Shown one piece after another: positions 17,691 through 26,780 of a stretch of DNA of 64,000 bases. The notes under the pieces were generated by a model, which saw only the letters and a program-made list of their open reading frames with translations, did not search any database and was not told the origin of the DNA. The stretch is from DASQEH01 sp963765725 (GTDB lineage Bacteria > Actinomycetota > Actinomycetes > Propionibacteriales > Nocardioidaceae), in the NCBI GenBank assembly GCA_963765725.1, contig CAVXXI010000003.1, positions 1,178,001 through 1,242,000 of the forward strand. The letters are read 5' to 3'. A program made the position numbers and the translations under genes. The stretch's first letter is position 1. Each line of letters starts with the position of its first letter.

Positions 17691-17814
17691 GCCCGCTAGT
17701 ATCCCCCCGAACCCACCCGAATGGGCCGGTGGAGGTGCTGAAGTGCGGAGGGTGACGTTATCCCCGATTCCGGATATCGTCGACACACCGTCGCCACGGT
17801 CGAAAGGTCGCGCC

Positions 17815-18816
17815 ATGCGCATCGAGGGCTCTGTCACCTCCGTCTCCTGGATTCCGAGCGAGGCAGTCACCGGGGTGGTCTTCCGGGTCCCGTTCGAGGT
17901 GGGCATGTCGCACTACGACGAGCCGCCGCCCGACGAACTGCCCGACCTGGACGAGTTCGTCGCAGCCGACCGGGCGCGCTTCCTCAACGAGCTGAGGGCC
18001 TGGATCGAGGTCGAGAACGGCGTCGTCGTGGACCATGGGCACACCGGCCGCGGCCGGATCGGTGTGACGACGCTGCGCCTGGGCGGAAGGGGCATGGCCT
18101 TCCAGGCCGTGTCCTTCCCCGACCGGCGCAAGGCCGAGCTGATCGACACGGCCGCCGTCCGGTTCGAGCAGACCTGCGGCGGGCGTACGGGCGTCCCGGC
18201 TCCGCGACGGGTCGACCGGCCGCCGTTCGTGCAGTTCGCCGCGCCGATCGCCTGGACGACCCTCGCGCTGACACTTCATGCCGACGGCCGTCAGGAGTTC
18301 GAGCTCGTCGGTGCCAGCCCCTTCCCGCGTCACTGGGTCTACGACCAGGACATGCGGCTCAGTGCGAAGTCGGCGCGCATCAACTACCACCGCTGGAGCA
18401 CCGAGGCGTTCGGCCGGCGTACCCCGTGGGGCGATTACGACTCCCCGGTGGTGGTCACGGCCGCGGAGTCCGCACTCGAGCGCGAGCTCTCCCGCTCCAT
18501 CATGCGGGCGGGCGTGAAGCCGGAGATCCGACGGATCAAGGAGGGCGACTTCCTGACGCGGCAGGGGGAGGAGTCCGACGAGCTGTACCTGTTGCTCGAC
18601 GGTCTGCTCCGGGTCGACGTGGACGGCGAGACCGTGGCGGAGATCGGGCCGGGCGCTGTGCTCGGCGAGCGAGCGATCCTCGAGTCCGGACGTCGTACCG
18701 CGTCGTTGACCGCACTGACCCGCTGCAGGGTGGCGGTCGCAGGCCGGGACACCGTCAAGCCCGAGGTGCTGGTCGAGATCGCCAAAGGCCACCGCCGGGA
18801 GGACTCGTCGGTCTGA
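17815..18816 (+). CDS. Unknown protein with C-terminal cyclic-nucleotide-binding domain
   Basis: A 333-residue soluble protein. The first 230 residues match no family I know. The last 97 residues are a cNMP-binding fold: IKEGDFLTRQGEESDELYLLLDGLLRVDVDG, with phosphate cassette GERAILESGRRTASL (E285 and R294 in binding positions). There is no DNA-binding domain, so it is not a CRP-type regulator. It is divergent from the cyclase-homology gene across 124 bp, suggesting a nucleotide producer/reader pair, though the neighbour's cyclase site is non-canonical. ATG 17815 is used because the preceding in-frame DNA is antisense to the cyclase gene. Confidence 0.75.
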   Translation: MRIEGSVTSVSWIPSEAVTGVVFRVPFEVGMSHYDEPPPDELPDLDEFVAADRARFLNELRAWIEVENGVVVDHGHTGRGRIGVTTLRLGGRGMAFQAVSFPDRRKAELIDTAAVRFEQTCGGRTGVPAPRRVDRPPFVQFAAPIAWTTLALTLHADGRQEFELVGASPFPRHWVYDQDMRLSAKSARINYHRWSTEAFGRRTPWGDYDSPVVVTAAESALERELSRSIMRAGVKPEIRRIKEGDFLTRQGEESDELYLLLDGLLRVDVDGETVAEIGPGAVLGERAILESGRRTASLTALTRCRVAVAGRDTVKPEVLVEIAKGHRREDSSV

Positions 18817-18856
18817 CCCGGGCTTACGAACGCCGCCATGGGGGTACGCCGCAACC

Positions 18857-19669
18857 ATGGCATCGACCTCACCGGCCCCGGTCGGCACTGACACGCTGAC
18901 GTTCGTCGGCACGGCGACCACGATCCTGCGGATCGGCCCGTTCACCCTGCTGACCGACCCGAACTTCCTCCGCAGGGGGCAACGCGCTTACCTCGGGAAG
19001 GGACTGTGGAGCAGACGGCTCACCGATCCCGCCATCGGGATCGGCGACCTGCCCCCGCTCGACGCCGTCGTCCTCTCGCATCTGCACGGCGACCACTGGG
19101 ACCGGGTCGCGCGGAGGGGTCTGGACCGGTCCGCGCCCGTCGTCACCACACCGCAGGCGGCGCGCCGGCTGCAGCGCTACGGCTTCTCCACGCAGGGCCT
19201 GCCCACGTGGGGCTCGCACGTGCTGCGTCGCGGTGCCGACGAGCTCACCGTCGTGTCGGTGCCCGGCGTGCATGCGCGGGGTGCGATGAGGCGGCTGCTT
19301 CCGCCGGTGATGGGGAGCATGCTGGAGCACCGGGTCGGCGACGACGTACGGCGCCGGGTGTACGTCAGCGGCGACACGCTCACGGGGGACCACGTCGACG
19401 CCATCCACGAGCGGTACCCCGACATCGACGCGGCGGTCGTCCATCTCGGCGGAACGCGGGTGCTCGCGCACACGGTCACGATGGACGCCGAGCAGGGCGC
19501 CGACTTCCTGCGCCGGGTGTCACCGGCGTCCGCGATACCGGTGCACTACGACGACTACGGCGTGTTCAGGTCGCCGCTGTCGGCCTTCCTCGAGCGGGTC
19601 GGGCGCGAGGACATGTCCACGGTCGTCCGCCCGGTTCGGCGTGGCGAGACGGTCGCCCTGTCGGCGTGA
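18857..19669 (+). CDS. MBL-fold metallohydrolase, UlaG-like
   Basis: A 270-residue metallo-beta-lactamase-fold protein. The zinc motif SHLHGDHWD has H75, H77, D79 and H80. Later ligands are likely in the YVSGDTLTGD stretch and in IPVHYDDYGVF. It belongs to the broad UlaG/lactonase-like group used on lactones, phosphodiesters or N-acyl phosphatidylethanolamines. The substrate cannot be deduced. It follows the cNMP-binding protein gene by 40 bp on the same strand and may share its transcript. Confidence 0.8.
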   Translation: MASTSPAPVGTDTLTFVGTATTILRIGPFTLLTDPNFLRRGQRAYLGKGLWSRRLTDPAIGIGDLPPLDAVVLSHLHGDHWDRVARRGLDRSAPVVTTPQAARRLQRYGFSTQGLPTWGSHVLRRGADELTVVSVPGVHARGAMRRLLPPVMGSMLEHRVGDDVRRRVYVSGDTLTGDHVDAIHERYPDIDAAVVHLGGTRVLAHTVTMDAEQGADFLRRVSPASAIPVHYDDYGVFRSPLSAFLERVGREDMSTVVRPVRRGETVALSA

Positions 19670-19685
19670 CGGCGGGCCTCATCGG

Positions 19686-20099
19686 CTACCTCGTCGACGC
19701 CGACCGGCCCTCGACGAGCCGGGCGACGGTGTCGAGTGTCTCTTCCAGGCTCTCCTGGATCCCTGGGTGGTCGGCCTCGGTGTGCAGCGTGAGGCTGACC
19801 CTCGACTCCTCCGGGCTTCCGGTCACCTCGAGGTCGCCCTGGTAGTCGTTCGGGCCCTCCGATCCCCACTCGATCTGGAGTCGCTCCTCGTCGACCCGGA
19901 ACCAGGCCTCGGAGCTGACCGTCTGCTCGTCCTCGCCGGGCGGGTCGATGACCGCGGTGACGTCGACCGTCTCGTCCCCGGTGCGCTCGGCCGCGGTGAT
20001 ACGCGGGAAGTAGCGGGGAAGGTTGTCGACGCGCCGCAGGAAGGCGAACACCGCGTCCGGATCGGCTGCGACGACGCGCGTTCCCTGGTAGGTGCCCAC
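19686..20099 (-). CDS. SRPBCC-family (polyketide cyclase/dehydrase-like) protein
   Basis: A 137-residue START-like helix-grip protein: GTRVVAADPDAVFAFLRRVDNLPRYFP at the N-terminus and a long C-terminal helix QESLEETLDTVARLVEG. Members bind hydrophobic ligands or act as chaperones; no catalytic motif is visible. GTG at 20099 is selected because AAGGAG is 5 bp upstream. It follows the phosphoketolase gene by 29 bp on the same strand and may be cotranscribed with it. Confidence 0.75.
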   Translation of the reverse strand: MGTYQGTRVVAADPDAVFAFLRRVDNLPRYFPRITAAERTGDETVDVTAVIDPPGEDEQTVSSEAWFRVDEERLQIEWGSEGPNDYQGDLEVTGSPEESRVSLTLHTEADHPGIQESLEETLDTVARLVEGRSASTR

Positions 20100-20128
20100 A
20101 GGTGCTCCTTGTCTCGGTGTCAGCTCGC

Positions 20129-22570
20129 TCAGGCGGGGGTCGCCCAGTCGCCGAGGGTCCAGGCCGTGACCTCCGGCATGTCCTCCAGGTGCTCGACCAC
20201 GTACGCCTCGTGACGGGCGAGCTCCGAGCGACAGTATGCCTTGAGGTCGGTGGCCCCCGCCGGGGTGCGCCGCGCGTTGTTGATCGCGTCCATCACGAGG
20301 TGGTACCGGGAGGCCCGGTTGCGTACGACCATGTCGAACGGCGTGGTCGTGGTGCCCTCCTCGATGAAGCCGCGGACGTGGAAGCGGTCGGCGTCGGGGC
20401 GGCCGTGGACCAGCTGGTGAATCGCGCCGGGGTAGCCGTGGAAGGCGAAGACGACGTCGGTGGAGTCGGTGAACAGCTCCCGGAACAGCGTGTCCGTCCA
20501 TGCCGTGCGGGTGGTCCTTCGGCCGGGGCAGGCTCATCAGGTCGACGACGTTGACCACCCGGACCGAGAGGCCGGGGCAGCCGCTCCTTCAGCAGGATCT
20601 GGCCGCCGCGACCGTCTCCATCGTGACGACGTCACCGGCGCACGCCAGCACGATGTCGGGCTCGCGGCTGCCGTCGTCGTTGCCGGCCCAGGCCCAGATG
20701 CCCGCGCCCCGGGCGCAGTGCGTCGATGGCCTCGTCGATCGTGAGCCACTGCAGCTGGGGCTGCTTGTCGATCACGATCAGGTTGACGTACGACCGCGAC
20801 CGCAGGCAGTGGTCGGCGACCGACAGCAGGCAGTTGGCGTCCGGCGGCAGGTAGACGCGCGACGCGTTGCCGCGCTGGGTGATGACGTTCTGGATCAGCC
20901 CCGGCCCCTGGTGCGAGAACCCGTTGTGGTCGTTGCGCCAGGCCGTCGACGTCAGCAGCACGTTGAGGCTGGGGACCTGGGCCCGCCACGGGCAGCGCGA
21001 TCGCCTCCTCCAGCCACTTGCGTGCTGGATGGTCTGCGAGGCGCTGACCATGGCGAAGGCCTCGTAGGTGGCGAACATGCCGTGCCGGCCGGTGAGCGTG
21101 TAGCCCTCCAGCCAGCCGTGGCAGTTGTGCTCCGAGAGCACCTCCATCACCCGTCCGTCGTGCGAGATCGTCACGTCGTCGTCGGTGACGCGCCTCCATG
21201 AACGCCCGGTCGGACACCTCGAACACGGCGCCCAGCCGGTTGCTGTTGGTCTCGTCCGGGCAGAACAGCCGGAACCGGTCGGGGTTGCGCGTGTAGAGGT
21301 CGCGGAGCAGCTCGCCCAGCTGGCGGGTCGACTCGGCATGCTCCGCGGCGGGCGTCGGGGACGTCGATCGCGTAGTCGCGGAAGTCGGGCAGGTCGAGGT
21401 CGCGAGTCAGCAGACCGCCGTTCGCGTGCGGGTTGGCGCTCATCCGCAGGTCGCCGCTCGGGTTCGCGGCGAGCACGAGGTCGACCGGCCTGCCGTCGCG
21501 GTCGAAGAGCTCCTCCGGGCGGTACGACCGCATCCATGTCTCCAGCAGGGCCAGGTGCTCCGGGTTCTCCCGAACGCCGGAGAGCGGTACCTGGTGGGCG
21601 CGCCAGGTGCCGGCGATCTTGACGCCGTCGACCTCCGCCGGCCCGGTCCAGCCCTTGGGGCTGCGCAGCACGATCATCGGCCAGCGCGGCCGACCGCCGT
21701 CCCAGCCGCCGGACCGGGCCTCCGCCTGGATCGTGCGGATCCGGCCCCAGGCGCGAGGCCAGCGCGGCGGCGAACCGGTGGTGCATGCCGGGCATGTCGT
21801 CGCCCTCCACCTCGAGGACGTCGTACCCGTGCCCCTCGAGGAGCGCCGCGCACCTCGGCGGGATCCTTGCGGCCCAGCACCGTCGGACCCGAGATCTTGG
21901 CGCCGTTGAGGTGCAGGACCGGCAGGACGGCGCCGTCGCGGGCGGGATTGAGGAACGAGATGCCCTTCCACGAGCCCTCCAGCGGTCCGGTCTCCGCCTC
22001 GCCGTCGCCGACCACGGCCAGCGCGATCAGGTCGGGGTTGTCCATCACGGCGCCGAAGGCGTGGACGAGGACGTAGCCGAGCTCGCCCCCCTCGTGGATC
22101 GAGCCCGGGCGTCGTCACCGAGACGTGGCTGGGGATGCCGCCGGGACTGGAGAACTGGCGGAACAGCCGGCGCATCCCCTCTCGGTCCTGGGTGACGCGC
22201 GGGTAGATCTCGGAGTACGTGCCCTCGAGGTAGCCCGCCGCGACCAGCGCCGGACCGCCGTGGCCCGGGCCGGCGAGGTAGATCATCGCTGGCCGGTGTG
22301 CCGGATCAGCCGCGACGCGTGGGCGTAGATGAACGACAGGCCGGGGCTGGTGCCCCAGTGTCCGAGCAGTCGCGGCTTGATGTGCTCGGGTCGCAGCGGC
22401 TCCAGCAGGAGAGGGTTCGACTGCAGGTAGATCTGGCCGATCGTCAGGTAGTTGTTGGCCCGCCACCAGGCGTCGACGGCTGCGACCTCCCGCTCGTCGG
22501 GCTCGCGCAGTCGGGCCACCAGCGCATCGACGGACTCGTTCACGGTGGCGGTTGAGGCGGGGATCGGCAC
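20129..22570 (-). pseudogene. xfp: Phosphoketolase (Xfp) gene with about eleven frameshifts
   Basis: The 814-codon span corresponds to a full-length xylulose-5-P/fructose-6-P phosphoketolase, a TPP enzyme that splits sugar phosphates to acetyl-P. Well-conserved blocks appear in order but in changing frames: YLTIGQIYLQSNPLL, IYLAGPGHGGPALVAAGYL, VVGDGEAETGPLEGSW, then SPKGWTGP, LSEHNCHGWLEGY, NDHNGFSHQGPG and YHLVMDAINN. Breaks fall near 22286, 22105, 21850, 21745, 21357, 21190, 21025, 20990, 20715, 20600 and 20500. Several resolved breaks are single extra or missing bases beside C or G runs. Residues between breaks remain conserved and the ends are intact (GTG with AGGAGA; TGA at 20129), which fits local sequence error as well as recent decay. 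Confidence 0.85.
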
Positions 22571-22689
22571 GGATTTCTCCTGGCAAGGTCGGAGGGGGGC
22601 AGCATGCGTACGTCAAGTGTCGGGGCGGGGCAGCCGGTACCGCCAGCGGGGTCGGGCATGAGCAGACCCGATGGGGGTACGGGCGCCGC

Positions 22690-23655
22690 ATGCCTCCCGA
22701 TACGGATCGGTCCGGTGCGGTGTCGGGCAGGGTTGTCGTGACCGGTGGCGCGGGGTTTCTCGGCTCCTGGGTCTGCGAGCGGTTGCTCGACCGCGGGGAC
22801 GCCGTCGTCTGCGCGGACAACTTCGCAACCGGCCGGCAGGCCAATGTGGAGCACCTGCTCGGACGCGACGGCTTCGAGCTCGTCGAGTGCGATGTGTCCG
22901 AGGGCGTGGCGGTCGACGGGGAGCTGACTGCGGTAATGCACCTCGCGTCACCGGCGTCCCCGCCGCACTATCTCGCCCTGCCGGTCGAGACCCTGAAGGT
23001 CGGGAGCATCGGGACCCTGCACGCGCTCGACCTCGCCCGCGTCAAGGCGGCGCGCTTCGTGATGGCGTCGACCTCGGAGGTGTACGGCGACCCGCTGGAG
23101 CATCCCCAGCGCGAGACGTACTGGGGCAACGTCAACCCGGTCGGGCCGAGGTCGGTGTACGACGAGGCGAAGCGGTTCAGTGAGGCGCTGACGACGGCGT
23201 ACCGCACCGCGTACGGGGTCGACACCGGGATCGTCCGCATCTTCAACACGTACGGGCCGCGGATGCGGCTCGACGACGGCCGGGCGATTCCGAACTTCGT
23301 CCGGCAGGCCCTGCGGGGGGAGCCGCTGACGGTGGCCGGCGACGGCAGTCAGACGCGCTCGATCTGCTACGTCGACGACACGGTGGCCGGGCTCCTCGCG
23401 TATGCGGACAGCAGCGAGTACGAGCCCATCAACCTCGGCAACCCGGCGGAGATGTCGATGCTCGACCTAGCGGAGCGGATCCGCCACCTCACCGGCTCGT
23501 CGTCACCGATCGGGCGTGTCGATCTCCCGGTCGACGACCCCAAGGTCCGCTGCCCGGACATCACCCGGGCCCGCGAACGGCTCGGCTGGGAGCCCGTCGT
23601 ACCTCCCGACGCGGGCCTCGAGCAGACGATCGCCTGGTTCGCCGCCTCCCTCTGA
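22690..23655 (+). CDS. Extended SDR, UDP-glucuronate decarboxylase (UDP-xylose synthase)-like
   Basis: A 321-residue extended short-chain dehydrogenase: NAD motif TGGAGFLG (18-25), catalytic YDEAK (Y157, K161), Ser in MASTSEVYGDP. LASPASPPHYLALPVETLKVGSIGT and YWGNVNPVGPRSVYDEAKRF are hallmark phrases of the UXS group, which converts UDP-glucuronate to UDP-xylose. UDP-glucose dehydrogenase, the source of UDP-glucuronate, is encoded at 34.4 kb. A role as an ADP-heptose epimerase (HldD-like) is a weaker alternative, considered because HldE and GmhA are nearby. ATG 22690 precedes the NAD motif by a normal distance; no strong ribosome binding site is seen. Confidence 0.75.
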   Translation: MPPDTDRSGAVSGRVVVTGGAGFLGSWVCERLLDRGDAVVCADNFATGRQANVEHLLGRDGFELVECDVSEGVAVDGELTAVMHLASPASPPHYLALPVETLKVGSIGTLHALDLARVKAARFVMASTSEVYGDPLEHPQRETYWGNVNPVGPRSVYDEAKRFSEALTTAYRTAYGVDTGIVRIFNTYGPRMRLDDGRAIPNFVRQALRGEPLTVAGDGSQTRSICYVDDTVAGLLAYADSSEYEPINLGNPAEMSMLDLAERIRHLTGSSSPIGRVDLPVDDPKVRCPDITRARERLGWEPVVPPDAGLEQTIAWFAASL

Positions 23656-23663
23656 GGTCGACC

Positions 23664-23699
23664 GGGCGCAGATGTCGGCTCGGCCCAGCATTTGCGCCC
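23664..23699. terminator. Hairpin built from one inverted pair of family A repeats
   Basis: GGGCGCAGATG (23664-23674) and CATTTGCGCCC (23689-23699) can pair over 11 bp with one G-T wobble, leaving a 14-base loop. Both halves are recognisable family A repeat cores in opposite orientation. The hairpin sits between the convergent UXS-like gene and the GT9 remnant, 9 and 10 bp from their stops, where a bidirectional terminator would be expected. There is no U-tract, as is usual in high-GC actinobacteria. Confidence 0.6.
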
Positions 23700-23709
23700 T
23701 CTCGGCGGG

Positions 23710-24631
23710 TCAGGCGGGGACGGCGGCCAGCGCCTGCGCCGCTGCCGCGGTCACCTGCGCCACGTCGATCGTCAGCAAGGCCGGGTCGACAGCCGCTGCG
23801 AACGGGTCACCGCGACCGGTTCCGTTCCAGAGCGCGATGTGGCGCGCGTCGCGCGGCGGCCCCCACAGCTGCGGCGGGGTCGGCCCGAACAGGGTCACCG
23901 ACGGCGTCCGGTATGCCGTCGCCAGGTGCGACACTCCCGTGTCCCCGGAGACCACCAAGCGAGCCGACGCGACCAGGGCTGCCAGCTCTCCCAGGCTCAG
24001 TCGGCCGGCGAGCACCGCGTCGTCTCCCAGCCCGGCCCCGCGCGACACCGCACGGGCCAGGTCTCGCTCGGCGTCGGTACCGGTGACGACGGGCGCGAGC
24101 CCGCGGGCGGTCGCCCAGGCGACGACCTCGGCGAACCGCTCGGCCGGCCATCGCCGCGCCCCGTGCGCTGCTCCGGGATGGACGACGACGGCGTCTGTTA
24201 CGACGGGAGGGTCCGACGGCCGTGCCAGCAGCAGGTCGCCCGCGTCGCACCGGTACGTGCAACGTCTCGACGACGAGCCGGCACCAGCGGGCCACCTCGT
24301 GCTCGTCCTCATCCCACTGCGGCCCGGCGTTGCCGCACTCCGGGGAGGCGAAGGCGACCAGCCGCTCCGGTGCGAGGGACTGCAGCAGCCGGGTGCTCTG
24401 CGGTCCTCGACCGTGGAGGTTGACGGCCACGGCCACCGGTCGCTCCTCGTCGGGTACGTCGACCAGGCCCGACATCGAGCGCACCCGGTCGACGGCGCCC
24501 ATGAGCGCGACGAGCGGCTCGTACACCGCCGGCGCACCCAGCACGAGCTCAGCCTCCGGGTACGCCGCCCGTAACGCGCGCAGCGCCGGGACCGCGGTCA
24601 GCAGGTCGCCGAGTCCGAGCGCGCGGAGCAC
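23710..24631 (-). pseudogene. GT9 heptosyltransferase-like gene with one frameshift
   Basis: About 306 residues of an ADP-heptose:heptosyltransferase-like GT9 enzyme in two frames. The first part (from GTG 24631) reads LRALGLGDLLTAVPALRALR to VVETLHVP. The second reads CDAGDLLLARPSDPP, HPGAAHGARRWPAERFAEV and VSGDTGVSHLATAYRTPSVTLFGPTPP, ending at 23710. Dropping one G near 24250 fuses them cleanly. GT9 members add heptose from ADP-heptose to an acceptor. It is the last gene of the heptose operon, 23 bp after the SDR stop. A 1-nt sequence error would explain it as well as real inactivation. Confidence 0.8.
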
Positions 24632-24654
24632 GAAGACGACCGGCCGGAGGTGGC

Positions 24655-25338
24655 TCAGGGCCAGGAGCCTTCCATCGACGACGCCACCACGAGCTCGCGT
24701 ACCTCGCAGCCGTCCGGCTGCTGGAGCGCGAAGACGATGGTCGCCGCGACGTCTTGCGGACGGTTGAGCTTCGCGTCGGCCGGCGGCTTGTACTTCTCGT
24801 CGCGGTCGTCGAAGAACGGCGTGTGCATGCCTCCGGGCACGAGCAACGTCACCCCGACCCGACCGGCGGTCTCAGCCGCCAGCGCGCGGGTGAAGCCGAC
24901 GACGCCGAACTTGGAGGCGCAGTACGCCGTCGCGTCACTGACGGCGCGCAGGCCCAATGTAGACGCGATCGTCACCACCCGCCCGTGCCGGCTCGTGAGG
25001 TCGGGCATCGCGGCCCGGATGACGGCCGCGGTGCCGACCAGGTTGACCAGGACGACCCGGTCCCACTGGTCGGCGGGCACGTCCTCGAGCCGGCCGCACG
25101 AGTCGATGCCGGCACAGGTCACGACGGCGTCGATCCCTCCGGTACGCCTCGACACCTCGCGGACGGCCGTCTCGGTCGCTTCCCGGTCGGCCAGGTCGGC
25201 GATCTCGAACTCGATCCCGTCCGGCGCCTGCACGCGGTCGAGGACGACTGCTCGTCCCCCGGCGATCGTGACCGCTTCGACTGTGGCCGCGCCCAGCCCG
25301 GAGGCTCCTCCGGTCACCAGAACTGTTCCGAGTGTCAT
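24655..25338 (-). CDS. Classical SDR oxidoreductase
   Basis: A 227-residue NAD(P)-dependent short-chain dehydrogenase: TGGASGLG near residue 10, DLADRE for the adenine pocket, CAG in the NNAG position, Ser in ASTLGL, and catalytic YCASK. It is a FabG-like classical SDR, not an extended sugar epimerase, so it is unlikely to be HldD. In the heptose operon it might oxidise or reduce a sugar or lipid intermediate. Its ATG overlaps the hldE stop (ATGA) and GAGGAG lies 8 bp upstream, so it is translationally coupled. Confidence 0.82.
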   Translation of the reverse strand: MTLGTVLVTGGASGLGAATVEAVTIAGGRAVVLDRVQAPDGIEFEIADLADREATETAVREVSRRTGGIDAVVTCAGIDSCGRLEDVPADQWDRVVLVNLVGTAAVIRAAMPDLTSRHGRVVTIASTLGLRAVSDATAYCASKFGVVGFTRALAAETAGRVGVTLLVPGGMHTPFFDDRDEKYKPPADAKLNRPQDVAATIVFALQQPDGCEVRELVVASSMEGSWP

Positions 25339-26780
25339 CGCTGCATCTCCTCGATCTCGTGGACAACTGTGGGGTTCGAGCCGGCGGCCGCGCTGGCGAG
25401 CTGCGAGGTGGAATGCCCCGGCAGGTACGACAGCGTCACGACCTGTCCGCCCCACCGCTCGAGCACCGCCGCCTCGGGTACGTCGACGCCGGCGTAGTCC
25501 CCTCCCTTGACCCAGATATGGGGACGGAGCTGGTCAAGGATCTCCGCCGGGGTGTCCTCGTCGAACACCACGACCGCATCGACGCACTCCAGGGCGTTCA
25601 GCACCCTGGCCCGGTCGGCCTGCCTGACGAGGGGCCGCTGCGGTCCCTTCAGGCGCCGCACGGAGGCGTCGGAGTTGAGGCAGACGACGAGGCAGTCGCC
25701 GAGCGAGCGCGCGCTCTGCAGGGTAGCGATGTGGCCGGCGTGGAGAAGGTCGAAGCAGCCGCCCGCGGCGACCACCGTCCCGCCGCGGGCGCGTACGCCG
25801 TCGAGCAGTGCGCACACGTCGGCGGCAGCTACGAACCCCGCTGGGGCTCCCGGCGCACCCTCGTCGTGAGGGTACGACGACGCGAAGAGACCGCCGGGGC
25901 CGCCTTGGGCGACGTATCCCGAGGCCGACAGCACTGCGGCCGCCACGGCTTCCGAGGGCAGCCGGTCGAGCGCCAGCTCGAGTGCCGCGGTGACGGCGAA
26001 CCGGTCACCGGCACCGCACGGGTCGACGCAGTGCACCGACGGCGCGGGGCTGACCGAAGGCGCGCCGCTGCCGTACGTCAGCAGGGCTCCCCGGCCGCCG
26101 AGGGTCACCGCGACCGCCCGTGCCTGCCAGCCGTGCACGAGGGCAACGGCGTCCGCCTGCGTATCCGCCAGCTGTGACCCCGCCGAACCCCGGGAGGGCT
26201 CCGGCCGCTGTGCGAACGCTGCCGCCTCGCTGCGGTTGGGAGTGACGAGATGGCACCCCGGTACGGGGTCAGCGCCGCGCGGATGGGGATCCCAGACCAG
26301 CGGTACGGAGGAGGGCAGCGACTGCAGGAGGTCTCGCAGCGCGGGCAGCGCCGAGACCCCGCGGCCGTAATCGGAGACGAGCACGCAGTCGGCCCGTGAC
26401 AGGGCCGTCGCGACCGCCGCGGGCAGATCCGTGACCTCACCCGGCGTCGACCCGCTGTCGAGCCGGACCAGCGACTGTCCGGCCGAACGTACGCGGCGCT
26501 TGACGGGGGTCGGTCCCGTGTATGGCAGCGCGACGACCGTCACCCCGCCCAGCAGCCCCTGCAGCCGGCGACCGCCGTCGTCGTCGCCGAGGGCCGTCAC
26601 CAGCGTGACGTCGTGGCCGTCGTTGGCAGCCATCGCGGCTGCCAGGGCGGCCCCGCCGGGCCGGGGGTGCTCGACGATGTCGTCGAGCACGGGCACGGGC
26701 GCGTCGGGCGAGAGCCTCCGGGCGACGCCGACGACGTCGATGTCGAGCAGCGCGTCCCCGACCACCACCAGCCGGGTCAC
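25335..26780 (-). CDS. hldE: Bifunctional heptose-7-P kinase / heptose-1-P adenylyltransferase
   Basis: A 481-residue fusion matching HldE (RfaE). The N-terminal PfkB-type kinase runs to about residue 315, with the anion-hole/base motif DPCGAGD (253-259). The C-terminal cytidylyltransferase-like domain starts near 335 with GCFDLLHAGH (341-350, HxGH) and later RVLNALECVDAVVVFDEDTP and WVKGGDY. It would phosphorylate D-glycero-beta-D-manno-heptose 7-P at C1 and, after GmhB action, form ADP-heptose. Both halves appear complete, as in Gram-negative HldE. It is coupled by GTGA overlap to gmhA upstream and ATGA overlap to the SDR downstream. Confidence 0.92.
   Translation of the reverse strand: MTRLVVVGDALLDIDVVGVARRLSPDAPVPVLDDIVEHPRPGGAALAAAMAANDGHDVTLVTALGDDDGGRRLQGLLGGVTVVALPYTGPTPVKRRVRSAGQSLVRLDSGSTPGEVTDLPAAVATALSRADCVLVSDYGRGVSALPALRDLLQSLPSSVPLVWDPHPRGADPVPGCHLVTPNRSEAAAFAQRPEPSRGSAGSQLADTQADAVALVHGWQARAVAVTLGGRGALLTYGSGAPSVSPAPSVHCVDPCGAGDRFAVTAALELALDRLPSEAVAAAVLSASGYVAQGGPGGLFASSYPHDEGAPGAPAGFVAAADVCALLDGVRARGGTVVAAGGCFDLLHAGHIATLQSARSLGDCLVVCLNSDASVRRLKGPQRPLVRQADRARVLNALECVDAVVVFDEDTPAEILDQLRPHIWVKGGDYAGVDVPEAAVLERWGGQVVTLSYLPGHSTSQLASAAAGSNPTVVHEIEEMQR

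Noticed and set aside
17691..17906. Longer start of the cyclase-ATPase protein at 17906
   Set aside because: The extra 72 residues overlap the divergent gene and its promoter and have no family similarity; ATG 17690 starts at the cyclase domain.
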